Shown here: positions 16,448-25,184 of the stretch, in pieces | Position numbering within the stretch: position 1 is the first letter of the stretch | Layout of the letters: the number at the start of each line of letters is the position of its first letter | Origin: Amycolatopsis sp. DSM 110486 | Lineage (GTDB): Bacteria; Actinomycetota; Actinomycetes; Mycobacteriales; Pseudonocardiaceae | Assembly: GCF_019468465.1 (NCBI RefSeq) | Contig: NZ_CP080519.1 | Location: forward strand, 1,503,001 to 1,567,000 | Reading direction: 5' to 3' | Length of the DNA stretch: 64,000 nucleotides | Program-made: the position numbers and the translations under genes | Notes under the pieces: model-generated | Database searches by the model: none | The model's input: the letters and a program-made list of their open reading frames with translations, nothing else | What the model was told of the DNA's origin: nothing

Positions 16448-16566
16448 GAGGACCTCCCGCCATATTCGCCGCGGCATGCCGCCATAACGCGAAGGACATT
16501 TCCCACGGCTCACCCAGAACATTACCGTCATGGTGCAACCGAGCAAGACAAGAGGAGTCACCAGTC

Positions 16567-17271
16567 ATGCGAGTGCTGATCACCGGGGCGTCCAAGGGCA
16601 TCGGCCGGACGGTCGTCGACCGGCTGGCCGCCGAGGGCCACCACCCGATCGGCCTGGCGCGCACCGCGCCGGCCGAATTCCCCGGCAGCTTCCACGCCGT
16701 CGACCTCGGCGACCGCGACGCCACCGCCGCGACGCTCGAGAAGGTCCTCGCAGAAGGCCCCGTCGACGCGGTGGTGAACAACGTCGGCTTCGCCAAGCTG
16801 GCGCCGCTCGGGTCGATCGACCTCGACGACGTCGCCCACGCCTACGACCTGAACTTCCGCACCGCGGTGCAGGTGACCCAGGCCGTGCTGCCCGGAATGC
16901 TCGCCGCCGGGCGCGGCCGGATCGTGAACGTCACCAGCATGGTCACGCTCGGCACCGCGAACCGCACCACGTACGCGGGTTCGAAGGCGGCGCTCGAGAC
17001 CGCCACCGCCATCTGGGCCGGGGAGCTCGGGACCAGCGGCATCACCGTCAACGCGGTCGCGCCTGGGCCGACGGAGACCGAGCTGTTCCGTCGTGGCACC
17101 CCCGCCGGCTCCGAAGGCGAAGCCCGGTTCCTGGAGAAGCTGCCGGTCGGCCGGCTCGGGCGTCCGGCGGAAATCGCCCACGCCATCTGCTTCCTGCTCT
17201 CCGAGGACGCGGGGTTCATCACCGGCCAGACCCTGCGCGTCGACGGAGGAGGCAGCATCGCCGCGGCCTGA
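16567..17271 (+). CDS. Short-chain dehydrogenase/reductase
   Basis: 234 residues, classical SDR. The cofactor motif is TGASKGIG near the N terminus, NNVG the structural motif, and the catalytic set is S (VTSMVT), Y and K (TYAGSKAAL). DGGGSIAA at the C terminus is typical. AGGAG precedes the ATG. Divergent partner of the LysR gene. Substrate unknown; FabG-like enzymes and xenobiotic reductases look alike at this level. Confidence 0.9.
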   Translation: MRVLITGASKGIGRTVVDRLAAEGHHPIGLARTAPAEFPGSFHAVDLGDRDATAATLEKVLAEGPVDAVVNNVGFAKLAPLGSIDLDDVAHAYDLNFRTAVQVTQAVLPGMLAAGRGRIVNVTSMVTLGTANRTTYAGSKAALETATAIWAGELGTSGITVNAVAPGPTETELFRRGTPAGSEGEARFLEKLPVGRLGRPAEIAHAICFLLSEDAGFITGQTLRVDGGGSIAAA

Positions 17272-17334
17272 AATCCTCCGCGGACCGAGCAAAACCGCTA
17301 CGGCGACCTGACCGATTCGGGCAGAATCGCCGAG

Positions 17335-18171
17335 ATGGCGCCCACCTTCGTCCTCGTCCACGGTTCCAACGCCACCAGCCGCTGCTTCTCCGTGCTGCAG
17401 CGCGAGCTCGCGCTGCGCGGCCACCGCTCGCTCGCGGTCGACCTGCTCGGCCATGGCGCGGCCGGGTTCTCGGCGGCGTACCAGGCGCAGGACCTGGCGA
17501 AGTTCGCCACCGAGCCGTCACCACTCGCGGAGGTCACCCACGCCGACGTGGTGGCGGCGGTGACGGACGTCGTGCGGCAGGCGCACGACCACGGTCCGGT
17601 GATCCTCGTCGGGCACAGCCGCGGCGGGCTCACCGTCACGAGCGTCGCCAACGCCGTGCCGGAGCTGGTGGACCGGACCGTCTACGTGTCGGCCTGGTGC
17701 TGCGTGGATGACACCCCCGCCGGCTACCTCCAGAACCCGGCGTACGCGTCGACGGCGCTGGCCGAAGCGGCGAAGGTCATGGTCGGCGATCCCGCGCAGC
17801 TCGGCGTGATCCGCATGAACTGGCGGTCCGCCGACCCGGCGCACCTCGCCGCCCTGAAACAGGCGATGCTCGCCGACGGGACCGACGCCGAGCTGCTGTC
17901 GTTCCTCTCCGGCATGGACCCGGACGAGTCCCTCGACGCCGGCAACGACCGGGCCGACGCCGCCACGTGGGGCCGGGTGCCCCACACCTACGTGCGGCTC
18001 ACCCGCGACGAAAGCCTGCCGCTCGCGTTGCAGGACCGGTTCATCGAGGAGGCCGACGCGCTCACGCCGGCCAACCCGTTCGACGTCCATTCGCTGGACG
18101 CCGGCCACGTCGGCCCGTTGGTGCGCGCCGCGGACCTCGCCGACGTACTGGGGAGCCTCACACCCCGGTAG
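17335..18171 (+). CDS. Alpha/beta hydrolase (salicylate-esterase-like family)
   Basis: 278 residues. FVLVHGSNATS gives the oxyanion strand, the nucleophile is in VGHSRGGL, and the C-terminal His lies in LDAGHVGPLV. Family members are esterases or acyl hydrolases acting in the cytoplasm. It follows the SDR with a 63-nt gap and could be co-transcribed. Its 3' end overlaps the convergent membrane-protein gene by 14 nt. Confidence 0.85.
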   Translation: MAPTFVLVHGSNATSRCFSVLQRELALRGHRSLAVDLLGHGAAGFSAAYQAQDLAKFATEPSPLAEVTHADVVAAVTDVVRQAHDHGPVILVGHSRGGLTVTSVANAVPELVDRTVYVSAWCCVDDTPAGYLQNPAYASTALAEAAKVMVGDPAQLGVIRMNWRSADPAHLAALKQAMLADGTDAELLSFLSGMDPDESLDAGNDRADAATWGRVPHTYVRLTRDESLPLALQDRFIEEADALTPANPFDVHSLDAGHVGPLVRAADLADVLGSLTPR

Positions 18172-18637
18172 ACGAACCCGGCCGCACGATCATCAGCACC
18201 GTGACCACAGCCCACAGCAGGTTGAACACCCCCGTCGTCATGGCCAGCCGCCCGGCGACGCGGGTGTCCAGCGCGGTCGCCACCGAAGACTCAGCAGACT
18301 CGGCCGGCACCGCACCGTCGCCCGAGGGTCCCGCCAACGCGGCCCGCTGACCCGGCAGCACGAACACCAGCAGCACCACCGCGGCCACCGCCGTCAGCGC
18401 GATCGAGACGAGGACCCACGTCTGGCCCGTCACCTTCATCGTCCCCGCGACGGCGAAGCCGAACACCGGCACGGCGATCGACACCCACGCGTACACGCGG
18501 CAGATGCGGTGCAGCAACGCCAACGTCGAGCGATCACCCCGCTTCAGCGCGGCGGGGAACATACTGGCGGCCACGGCCACGGGCCCGACGGCGAGGATCG
18601 CCGCCAGCACGTGGATCGACAGGAAGACTTTGCTCAC
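18158..18637 (-). CDS. Small integral membrane protein, function unknown
   Basis: 159 residues with four predicted membrane helices (about 4-26, 47-68, 75-95, 130-152) and a hydrophilic loop around 100-125. The general pattern is of DUF2269-like actinobacterial membrane proteins, but I do not recognise the family with confidence. Convergent with the hydrolase gene; no clear operon partner. Confidence 0.75.
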   Translation of the reverse strand: MSKVFLSIHVLAAILAVGPVAVAASMFPAALKRGDRSTLALLHRICRVYAWVSIAVPVFGFAVAGTMKVTGQTWVLVSIALTAVAAVVLLVFVLPGQRAALAGPSGDGAVPAESAESSVATALDTRVAGRLAMTTGVFNLLWAVVTVLMIVRPGSSTGV

Positions 18638-18721
18638 GGCCCTGACGCTAGACCTCGCGTTTCACCGCCCGGAACCGGCTGGATCGCCGTGTTCCACCGG
18701 ATTCTCGCCAGTCGCCGGAAA

Positions 18722-19414
18722 CTAGCGCTTGTCCGCTTCGGGCACCTGCACCGCGAGGAACACCAACGTCCGGTTCAGCCGGAAGCCCAGGTGCTCGTAC
18801 AGCCGGATCGCGCCGACGTTCGACGCGGCGGCGTGCAGGAACGGCAGCTCCCCGCGCTCACGAATGCCCGCCGCGACCGCGCGGATCAGCCGCGCCGCCA
18901 AACCCTCGCCGCGGACCGCCGGGTCGGTGCAGACCGCGCTGATCTCCGTCCAGCCCGGCGGGTGGAAGCGTTCGCCGGCCATCGCGATGAGGGCGCCGTC
19001 GCGGCGGATGCCCAGGTAGGTGCCCAGGGAGATGGTGCGCGGCAGGAACGGGCCGGGCTGCGTGCGGGCGACGAGGTCGAGCATCTCGGGCACGTCGGCT
19101 TCGGTGAGGCGGACGGCTTCCGCGTCGGGCGCCACCGTCAGGCCGGTGCCCTCGAGCTGCACGCCCGGCGTTTCCCCGAGCACGGTCCAGCCCGCGGGCG
19201 CGGGACCCGTCGCGCCGGCGATCACGGCCGTGGCTCCGGGCCCGGCGAGGTCGGCGACGTCACGCCAGACGTGCTCGTCCGGCTGATCCGGCAGGGCCAC
19301 GAACGGCGCGACGTCCGCGGGGTAGCGCAGGACCTGGCCCTTCTGCTCGGCCAAGTGCGCGTGCGGTCCGGTCAGCGCTGCCCACACCGGGTTGTCGAGC
19401 GGCGACGAGCTCAT
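18722..19414 (-). CDS. GNAT-family N-acetyltransferase
   Basis: About 230 residues. The C-terminal half is a GNAT domain with the acetyl-CoA loop in VCTDPAVRGEGLAARLIRAV and the motif B strand ASNVGAIRLYEHLGFR. The N-terminal half is a family-specific extension (PVWAALTGPHAHLAEQ). ATG at 19414 is chosen after a weak GGCAGG; upstream in-frame starts exist. Substrate unknown. Confidence 0.87.
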   Translation of the reverse strand: MSSSPLDNPVWAALTGPHAHLAEQKGQVLRYPADVAPFVALPDQPDEHVWRDVADLAGPGATAVIAGATGPAPAGWTVLGETPGVQLEGTGLTVAPDAEAVRLTEADVPEMLDLVARTQPGPFLPRTISLGTYLGIRRDGALIAMAGERFHPPGWTEISAVCTDPAVRGEGLAARLIRAVAAGIRERGELPFLHAAASNVGAIRLYEHLGFRLNRTLVFLAVQVPEADKR

Positions 19415-19511
19415 CCTGCCTGCCATTTCGTAGACGGAGCGACACTCCAGAATGCGGCGGCGGCCAGGCGTTCTGCCACCCGATCCCACATGCTGGGTCT
19501 GGTCCGCCGAA

Positions 19512-19991
19512 CTACGCGCGCAACGCCTCGAACGACTCCTTCAGCGCCGGGTAGTAGTCGTCGAACGACGGGCGGGGGGTGTCGTCGCGCGCGGCGACCA
19601 GCAGGTCGAGGTAGTACTCCCAGCCGGGCCCGATCTCGCCGATGCCGTCGGTGCCGGTCAGGTGGTGCACGAGGCGCAGCTCGGTCCCGTCCTCCACTTC
19701 GGACACCAGCAGTTCCAGCGGCCACCCGCCGGCGTCCTCCATGCCCAGCAAGGCCAGCCGCCGCGGCGCTTCACAGGCTTCGATGCGCATGTCGGTCCAC
19801 GGCTTGCCTTCCTCGAACGCCAGCTGCACCCGGATCGTCTTCCCGGGTGCGCCCTCGCCTTCCCACGGCCCGAACCACAACGCCGTGCGGTGCGGCCGCG
19901 TCACGTCGGCCCACACGTCTTCGGGCGACGTCGCGAACGTGCGGCGCAGCACGAGGTCGACCCCGTCGTCGGTGCGCACCAGCTCTGCCAT
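19512..19991 (-). CDS. SRPBCC/AHSA1-type domain protein
   Basis: 159 residues with the START-like fold. RRTFATSPEDVWADVT begins the domain; the central WFGPWEGEG and the C-terminal YYLDLLVAARD match actinobacterial AHSA1-like proteins. A GGAAGGAG ribosome site precedes the ATG. These proteins bind small hydrophobic ligands; no specific role can be assigned. Confidence 0.85.
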   Translation of the reverse strand: MAELVRTDDGVDLVLRRTFATSPEDVWADVTRPHRTALWFGPWEGEGAPGKTIRVQLAFEEGKPWTDMRIEACEAPRRLALLGMEDAGGWPLELLVSEVEDGTELRLVHHLTGTDGIGEIGPGWEYYLDLLVAARDDTPRPSFDDYYPALKESFEALRA

Positions 19992-20105
19992 GAGGGACTC
20001 CTTCCGCTTCGAGGACGACAGGGTAGCCGCGAACCGGGCAAATCAGGCCGGAAACTGACCGGAGCGGGTTCTACCGTTCGAAACCACGACGTCGAAAGGA
20101 TTCCG

Positions 20106-20834
20106 ATGAGCCCCGTCGAGACCAACCAGCCGCTCGGCACGCCGACCTGGATCGACCTGGCCGTGCCCGACCTCGACCGCGCGCGGGCCTTCTACGGCGC
20201 CGTCTTCGGCTGGGACTTCGACGGCGGCGACTGCCTGCTGCGCGGCCTCCCCGTCGCCGGCCTGCACCACGCGGCCGACCCCACGCCCGGCTGGCAGGTC
20301 CACCTCGCGACGGACGACTGCGCCGGCACCGCCGAAGCCGTCACCGCGGCCGGCGGCACGCTGCTGCGCGAACCGCACGACGTCGGGGACCGCGGCCGCG
20401 CCGCCCTCGCCGCGGACCCGTCCGGCGCTCGATTCGGTCTGTGGCAAGGGCGCGCATTCCCCGGCGCGCGCCTGGTCAACGAGCCCGACACGCTCGTGCG
20501 CAACGACCTCATCACCCCTGCCGCGGCCGGCGCGCGCAAGTTCTACTGCACCGTCTTCGGCTTCACGCTCGACGGCAACGACGACCTGCCCGACGCCGAC
20601 TTCACTTTCCTGCGCCGCCCCGACGGCCACGAGGTCGGCGGCATCTTCAACCTGCGCGACGCCCCGGCCTCGGCCTGGGCCACCACCTTCGAAGTAGCCG
20701 AGGCCGACACTTCAGCCGCCAAGGTTCGCGACGCAGGCGGCGAAGTCGCTTCAGTCGCGGGGACGCCGTACGGGCGGATGGCGACCGTGACGGACCCGTT
20801 CGGCACCGGCTTCACGATGATCGCGCGCCCCTGA
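20106..20834 (+). CDS. Two-domain VOC (glyoxalase/bleomycin-resistance fold) protein
   Basis: 242 residues with two tandem VOC modules, each ending in a beta-strand with GxRFGLWQ or GTGFTMIA. PTWIDLAVPDLDRARAFYG opens the first, ARKFYCTVFGFTLDGND the second. ATG at 20106 follows AAAGGA. Convergent with the LysR gene, overlapping it by 23 nt. Comparable duplicated VOC proteins occur beside biosynthetic or resistance genes, but the substrate is unknown. Confidence 0.87.
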   Translation: MSPVETNQPLGTPTWIDLAVPDLDRARAFYGAVFGWDFDGGDCLLRGLPVAGLHHAADPTPGWQVHLATDDCAGTAEAVTAAGGTLLREPHDVGDRGRAALAADPSGARFGLWQGRAFPGARLVNEPDTLVRNDLITPAAAGARKFYCTVFGFTLDGNDDLPDADFTFLRRPDGHEVGGIFNLRDAPASAWATTFEVAEADTSAAKVRDAGGEVASVAGTPYGRMATVTDPFGTGFTMIARP

Positions 20835-21756
20835 CCAGCTCGCGGCGCACGTGCTCCGGCACCCAGTTCGCGCCGGCCGGGCTAGCCCACCCGCGCCGCA
20901 CGAACGCGACCAGCTCGGCCAGCCCGCGGTGACCGGTCCCCGGGCGCCACACCAGTGACCACGGGTAACACGGCACCGGCTCGACCACCGGAATGCGCTG
21001 CAGATCGTGCCGGTCGGGCCACGCGATGCGGATCTTCTCGCCGACGAACGTGAACAGCGTGCGAGACTCCGCCAGCGTGTCGAGCAGCGCTTCGAGCCCG
21101 AAGTTCGGCCCGGTCGGGTCGACGTCCACGCCGAACTCCGCCGACAGCTCCGCGTAGAAGCCCTCCCACTCGCTGCCGCGCCGGATCCCCGGCACCCACG
21201 CGCGGTGCTCGGCGACCTCGGCCAGGCGCACCTCCCGCCGTCCGGCCAGCGGGTGCCCCGGCCCGACCACGATCTGCAACGGCTCGAGGTATGCGTACAC
21301 GTGCTTCAGCCCGTCCGGCGGCTCGCGCAGGTACGTGAACCCGGCGTCGACCGCGCCCGCGCGCAGCTCCCGCAACGTCTCGGCCGCGCCGCTGGAAGTG
21401 AGCATCTCCATCGGCACCTCGCGGTGCTCGCGGTGGAACTCCCGGAACAGCTCGGCGGCCGCCAGCCGCCGCCCCAGCACGTCCACGCGCAACGGCCGCG
21501 TCTCGCGCTGCACCGACTCCACCGCGTCGGCCACCGCACTCAGCACCGCCTTCGCGCGCGGCAGGAACGTCCGCCCGTCCACCGTCAGCGACGCCCCGGC
21601 CGCGACCCGCTCGAACAGCACGACACCCAGCTCGCCCTCGAGCCCCGCCACCCGCTTCGACACGGCCTGCTGGCTGATCCCCAGCCGCCCGGCCGCGAGC
21701 CGGAACTGCCCCTCCTTCGCGACCGCGACGAAGGCACGGAGTGCTTCGAAGTTCAT
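20812..21756 (-). CDS. LysR-family transcriptional regulator
   Basis: 314 residues. The N-terminal helix-turn-helix (FVAVAKEGQFRLAAGRLGIS, QQAVSKRVAGLEGELG) is followed by the substrate-binding domain. ATG at 21756 has GGAGG 2 nt upstream, closer than usual. The neighbouring VOC gene is convergent, not divergent, so its target is not obvious. Confidence 0.9.
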   Translation of the reverse strand: MNFEALRAFVAVAKEGQFRLAAGRLGISQQAVSKRVAGLEGELGVVLFERVAAGASLTVDGRTFLPRAKAVLSAVADAVESVQRETRPLRVDVLGRRLAAAELFREFHREHREVPMEMLTSSGAAETLRELRAGAVDAGFTYLREPPDGLKHVYAYLEPLQIVVGPGHPLAGRREVRLAEVAEHRAWVPGIRRGSEWEGFYAELSAEFGVDVDPTGPNFGLEALLDTLAESRTLFTFVGEKIRIAWPDRHDLQRIPVVEPVPCYPWSLVWRPGTGHRGLAELVAFVRRGWASPAGANWVPEHVRRELVRGARSS

Positions 21757-21799
21757 GCCCTCCAGTGTCGCCTTCCCTGCGGCGTGACCCGTCCGGCCG

Positions 21800-23485
21800 T
21801 CACCGGTCCGCCAAGGGATAACCCATGCCGGCCTCCTGGATCTCGTCGAAGTCGTCCACCGTGAGCCCCCGGCCGGTGAACCGCTCGACGGCCACCAGGC
21901 CCTTCGCATACCGGTCCCACCAGTCGTCGAAGTCCAGCCCCTCGACGGCGGCGGCCACTTCCGGATCGGCGCCGAGCGGCCGGCCGATTTCGTCCGAAGC
22001 GAGGAGTTCGCCGTCGCGGGCGAAGGAGAGCCTCGTGACGGCGTTGACGTTCCAGAACATGCTCGCGGCGCGCCCTCCCCGCGACAGTTCGGCCAGCACC
22101 TCGCCCTGCACGCCGCGACAGCCGTTCTCCTCGACGGCCAGCACGATTCCGTCCACTTCGGACACCGCTACCCACGGGCCGAACTCGAGGTCGGAGTCGA
22201 GCAGGTCTTCGATCGGTTCCGGCTCCCGGATGTCCGCGCCGAACGCGTGCAACACCTCCCGCAGCGTCGACCCGGCGACCACAGTCACGGTGGCCGCCTC
22301 CGACAGCGCGCTCTGGCGGATCCACCGATACGCCGCCTCGGGCAGGTCGGCCACCGCGGGCTCCGGCTCGCCGCGCAGCCTGTGGCCCAGCCGGTCGGCT
22401 CGCGCGTGGACCACAGGCGGCGCCGGCGGCGCTTCCCACACGACCAGCTCGTAGGTCTCGGTCTCGACGTCGTCGCGGCCGTAGGCGAACACCCGCACCC
22501 GCAGGTCACCCGGCCGCGGCGGCGTCGCGATCCGGCGGTGGTTGTAGTGCTTCGGTCCCTCGAAGGTCGCGTCGCCGCGGCGAGCCGGCCAGCTGACCTC
22601 CACGACCTCGTGCCAGCCCTGCGTGTCGATTTTCACCGGCGGTTCGGCGAGCACCCGCATCCGGACCTCCAGCACCCCGGTTTCCCGGCCGGTCCGCACG
22701 AGCACCCCACCGTCGACGACTTCGACCAGTCCGTTGTCGGCGAATTCCCCAGGCTCGGGGAGCGATCCCTCGGTCAGCGCGAACACGTGCTCGCGCACCG
22801 CCACTTGCATGGAGCCGAAGGCCGGCAACCGGTACTCGACGCGTTTCTCGGCGAGCACCGCTTCCTCGTACACCACGGGCATGCTCCGGCTCGACAGGAG
22901 AGCCGACGCCACGCCCAGCCCGAGCCCGACCTGCGCCGCGACCTTGTCGCACCCCGCGTCGCCCAGCACCGCGGCCGCCGCCACCACGGCCACCGCGAGG
23001 TACGCCGCCCCGTGCGCCGCGGCGACGGCCTCTTCGTCTCCCACCGCATCGGCACCCAGCAACCCGGCGACGGCCTCGTCCCCGACCAGCCGCGACACCA
23101 GGCCGGCGATCACCTCGGCCGCACCCGGCCACCGCGCCTCGAAGAAGCGAGCCTCACGCAACGCCTCAGCCTCGGTAGACGCGGAGGCAAAGGCGAACGT
23201 GCCCGAAACACCGCTGCCCAGCCCCACCGACGCCCCCGCCACCGGCGGCAACGCGCGCACGGTCAGCTCCAACGCCCCGTGCACGCGTTCCACCAGCCAC
23301 CCCGGCAGTTCCCGCAGGGCCCGAATCGCCTCGGGATCCGGAATCCCGGGCCGTACGCGACGGTCCGGCCGCCACCGCCCCAGCGCGGCCGCTGCCGTCA
23401 CCGGAACAGCGGCCGCGACCCGCGGCGCCCGCCCGACAATCGCCTCCACCACAGCCGCCGTCACACTGTCTTCAGGATCCCCCAT
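21800..23485 (-). CDS. Large hypothetical protein with C-terminal DUF6461-like region
   Basis: About 561 residues. The last ~170 residues (WVAVSEVDGIVLAVEENG, MFWNVNAVTRLSFARDGELL) resemble DUF6461, a family of actinomycete proteins of unknown function. The first ~230 are Ala/Val/Gly-rich with hydrophobic stretches (around 140-200) that may be buried helices rather than membrane spans; the middle has beta-rich character. No catalytic motif recognised. ATG at 23485 has AGG 9 nt upstream; ATG at 23494 is possible. It ends 44 nt before the LysR start on the same strand. Confidence 0.7.
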   Translation of the reverse strand: MGDPEDSVTAAVVEAIVGRAPRVAAAVPVTAAAALGRWRPDRRVRPGIPDPEAIRALRELPGWLVERVHGALELTVRALPPVAGASVGLGSGVSGTFAFASASTEAEALREARFFEARWPGAAEVIAGLVSRLVGDEAVAGLLGADAVGDEEAVAAAHGAAYLAVAVVAAAAVLGDAGCDKVAAQVGLGLGVASALLSSRSMPVVYEEAVLAEKRVEYRLPAFGSMQVAVREHVFALTEGSLPEPGEFADNGLVEVVDGGVLVRTGRETGVLEVRMRVLAEPPVKIDTQGWHEVVEVSWPARRGDATFEGPKHYNHRRIATPPRPGDLRVRVFAYGRDDVETETYELVVWEAPPAPPVVHARADRLGHRLRGEPEPAVADLPEAAYRWIRQSALSEAATVTVVAGSTLREVLHAFGADIREPEPIEDLLDSDLEFGPWVAVSEVDGIVLAVEENGCRGVQGEVLAELSRGGRAASMFWNVNAVTRLSFARDGELLASDEIGRPLGADPEVAAAVEGLDFDDWWDRYAKGLVAVERFTGRGLTVDDFDEIQEAGMGYPLADR

Positions 23486-23515
23486 GGCGTCCATCCTGCC
23501 CGAACCCGGCACCGA

Positions 23516-24832
23516 TCAGAACGGCACGACCTTCACCAACCTCGACGCGTGCGGAGCCAACGTCGCCGAGAAAGAACCTCGCGCGACACCCAGGTCGCGG
23601 TGGGCCCAGAGATCCCGGACCAACGCCGGCCCACGGACACCGAGGTCACTCCAGTTCGCGGTGACCGTCGCGGACGTGCTGCCCAGGTTGAAGAGCGCGA
23701 CGGTGTAGCCGCCGTGGCCGTCGGAGCTCACCCACGTCTGCTGCGGCGTCGCCTGCGAGACCGGGTGGGCGGGGCGGCCGGCCTGGTCCACGGCGATCAC
23801 CTCGCGGTTGGTGATGAGCGGGAGGTCGGCCGGGTCGAGCTTCGTCAGGTCCGTGCCCAGCAGCAGCGGCGCGGCCTCGATGGACCACAGCGTGACCACG
23901 CTCTGCTTCTCGTCGGCGGAAAGCCCGTCACTGGCACCGTTGCCGACCTCGACGGAATCGAGGTCGTTCCAGTGCCCGGGGCCGGCGTGGGGCACCCACT
24001 TCGGCACGTCGGTGAACCGCTGCTTCACCCGCACGTCCCAGTTGGTCAGTCCGACGCAATGGCTGTAGCACTCGATGTCACCCTCGATGCGCCAGCCGTT
24101 GCTGTAGCGCTGCCACGTGTCGACGTCGGCGAAACTGAGCGAATTGGACAGTTCCAAGTGGACCGGCCGACCGGTGGCGCGCAAAGCGGCCTGCCAGTGC
24201 TGGACGTCCGGGCGGTTGTCCGCCACGACGTTGCCGCCGCCGGGCCCGACGAAGTCCATCTTGATGTAGTCGACACCCCAGGAAGCGAGCAAGTCGGCCT
24301 GCGAGCGAACGTACGCGTCGGCGCCGGGCTTGCTGAAGTCGATGCGTGCGGACCCGTCGTCGGCTGTGTTGCCGGGCACGCTCGGGTCGGCGATATCGCC
24401 GACGTGGTACGGAGTTCCCTTGATCGCCGAGTTCGCGGCGACCGCCGCTTCGGGGACGCCGGGGACGAGGTAGATGCCGAACTTCAGGCCTAGCCCGTGC
24501 ACGTACTTCGCGACGGCCGCGATGCCGTTCGGGAAGCGGGTGGCGTTGGCGGCGTTGCGGCCGTACTCGTCGACGTGGTCGGACCAGCCGGCATCGATGT
24601 TGACGTAGTCGTAGCCGTAACGCGCGAGCGAATCGTGCATCACCTTGGCCTGGGCTTCGATGGCCTGCTCGTTGATGGCCGTGCGCAGCGAACTCCAGCT
24701 GCTCGAGCCCATCGGTGGCGTGGCCGCGACGGGTGGCCGGTAAGCCGCGACGGCCTCGGGCGCCGCGACGACCCCACCCGCCAGAACCGCCATGACAGCG
24801 GCCAGGACTCTCACCTTGGTAACTCGGTTCAT
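23516..24832 (-). CDS. Secreted GH27 alpha-galactosidase
   Basis: 438 residues. Signal peptide at 1-29 (positive start, hydrophobic core, APEAVAA). The GH27 barrel begins TPPMGSSSWSS; D193 in YIKMDFVG is the nucleophile and D252 in WRIEGDIECY the acid/base. The last ~90 residues form a beta-sandwich (GGYTVALFNLG). It hydrolyses terminal alpha-galactosides outside the cell. Divergent from the beta-helix gene; the upstream region has a LacI-type operator half. Confidence 0.92.
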   Translation of the reverse strand: MNRVTKVRVLAAVMAVLAGGVVAAPEAVAAYRPPVAATPPMGSSSWSSLRTAINEQAIEAQAKVMHDSLARYGYDYVNIDAGWSDHVDEYGRNAANATRFPNGIAAVAKYVHGLGLKFGIYLVPGVPEAAVAANSAIKGTPYHVGDIADPSVPGNTADDGSARIDFSKPGADAYVRSQADLLASWGVDYIKMDFVGPGGGNVVADNRPDVQHWQAALRATGRPVHLELSNSLSFADVDTWQRYSNGWRIEGDIECYSHCVGLTNWDVRVKQRFTDVPKWVPHAGPGHWNDLDSVEVGNGASDGLSADEKQSVVTLWSIEAAPLLLGTDLTKLDPADLPLITNREVIAVDQAGRPAHPVSQATPQQTWVSSDGHGGYTVALFNLGSTSATVTANWSDLGVRGPALVRDLWAHRDLGVARGSFSATLAPHASRLVKVVPF

Positions 24833-24880
24833 GCCGGACGACCCCTTCCGGATCCCCGGCGGCCCCGCGGCCGCACCGGG

Positions 24881-24895
24881 TTGAAAGCGTTTACC
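24881..24895. promoter_or_regulatory. LacI-family-like operator
   Basis: TTGAAAGCGTTTACC has the AAGCGTTT core of LacI-family sugar-regulator sites. It lies 49 nt upstream of the alpha-galactosidase start. No LacI-type gene is present in the window, so the regulator would act in trans. Confidence 0.5.
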
Positions 24896-25107
24896 GTTGT
24901 ACGCCCGCCGCAGTCGAGCGTCAACGATTCATCCGATGACTGGGCCAGCCAAACGCTCGAGCACGATGCGAATCGGTGACGTTTTCCCAGAACAACACCA
25001 CCAGTTCACGCACCCGAACACCCTTTCACATATGGGAATTCCCGCGGAATCGGTCAAGGACCAGTAGACCAGTCGAGTTCATTCGGAAAGAGCCTCACCA
25101 AAAGCCC

Positions 25108-25137
25108 TCGACAATCACCGCGCAGAGATCCTATGTT
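25108..25137 (+). promoter_or_regulatory. Candidate sigma-70-type promoter of the beta-helix gene
   Basis: TCGACA (25108-25113), an 18-nt spacer, and TATGTT (25132-25137), 47 nt before the start codon. The rest of the 352-nt gap between the divergent secreted-enzyme genes shows no gene. Confidence 0.45.
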
Positions 25138-25184
25138 TGCCCTGCCCACGGCTCGGTACATCACCCAGCTCGACGGAGGCCACG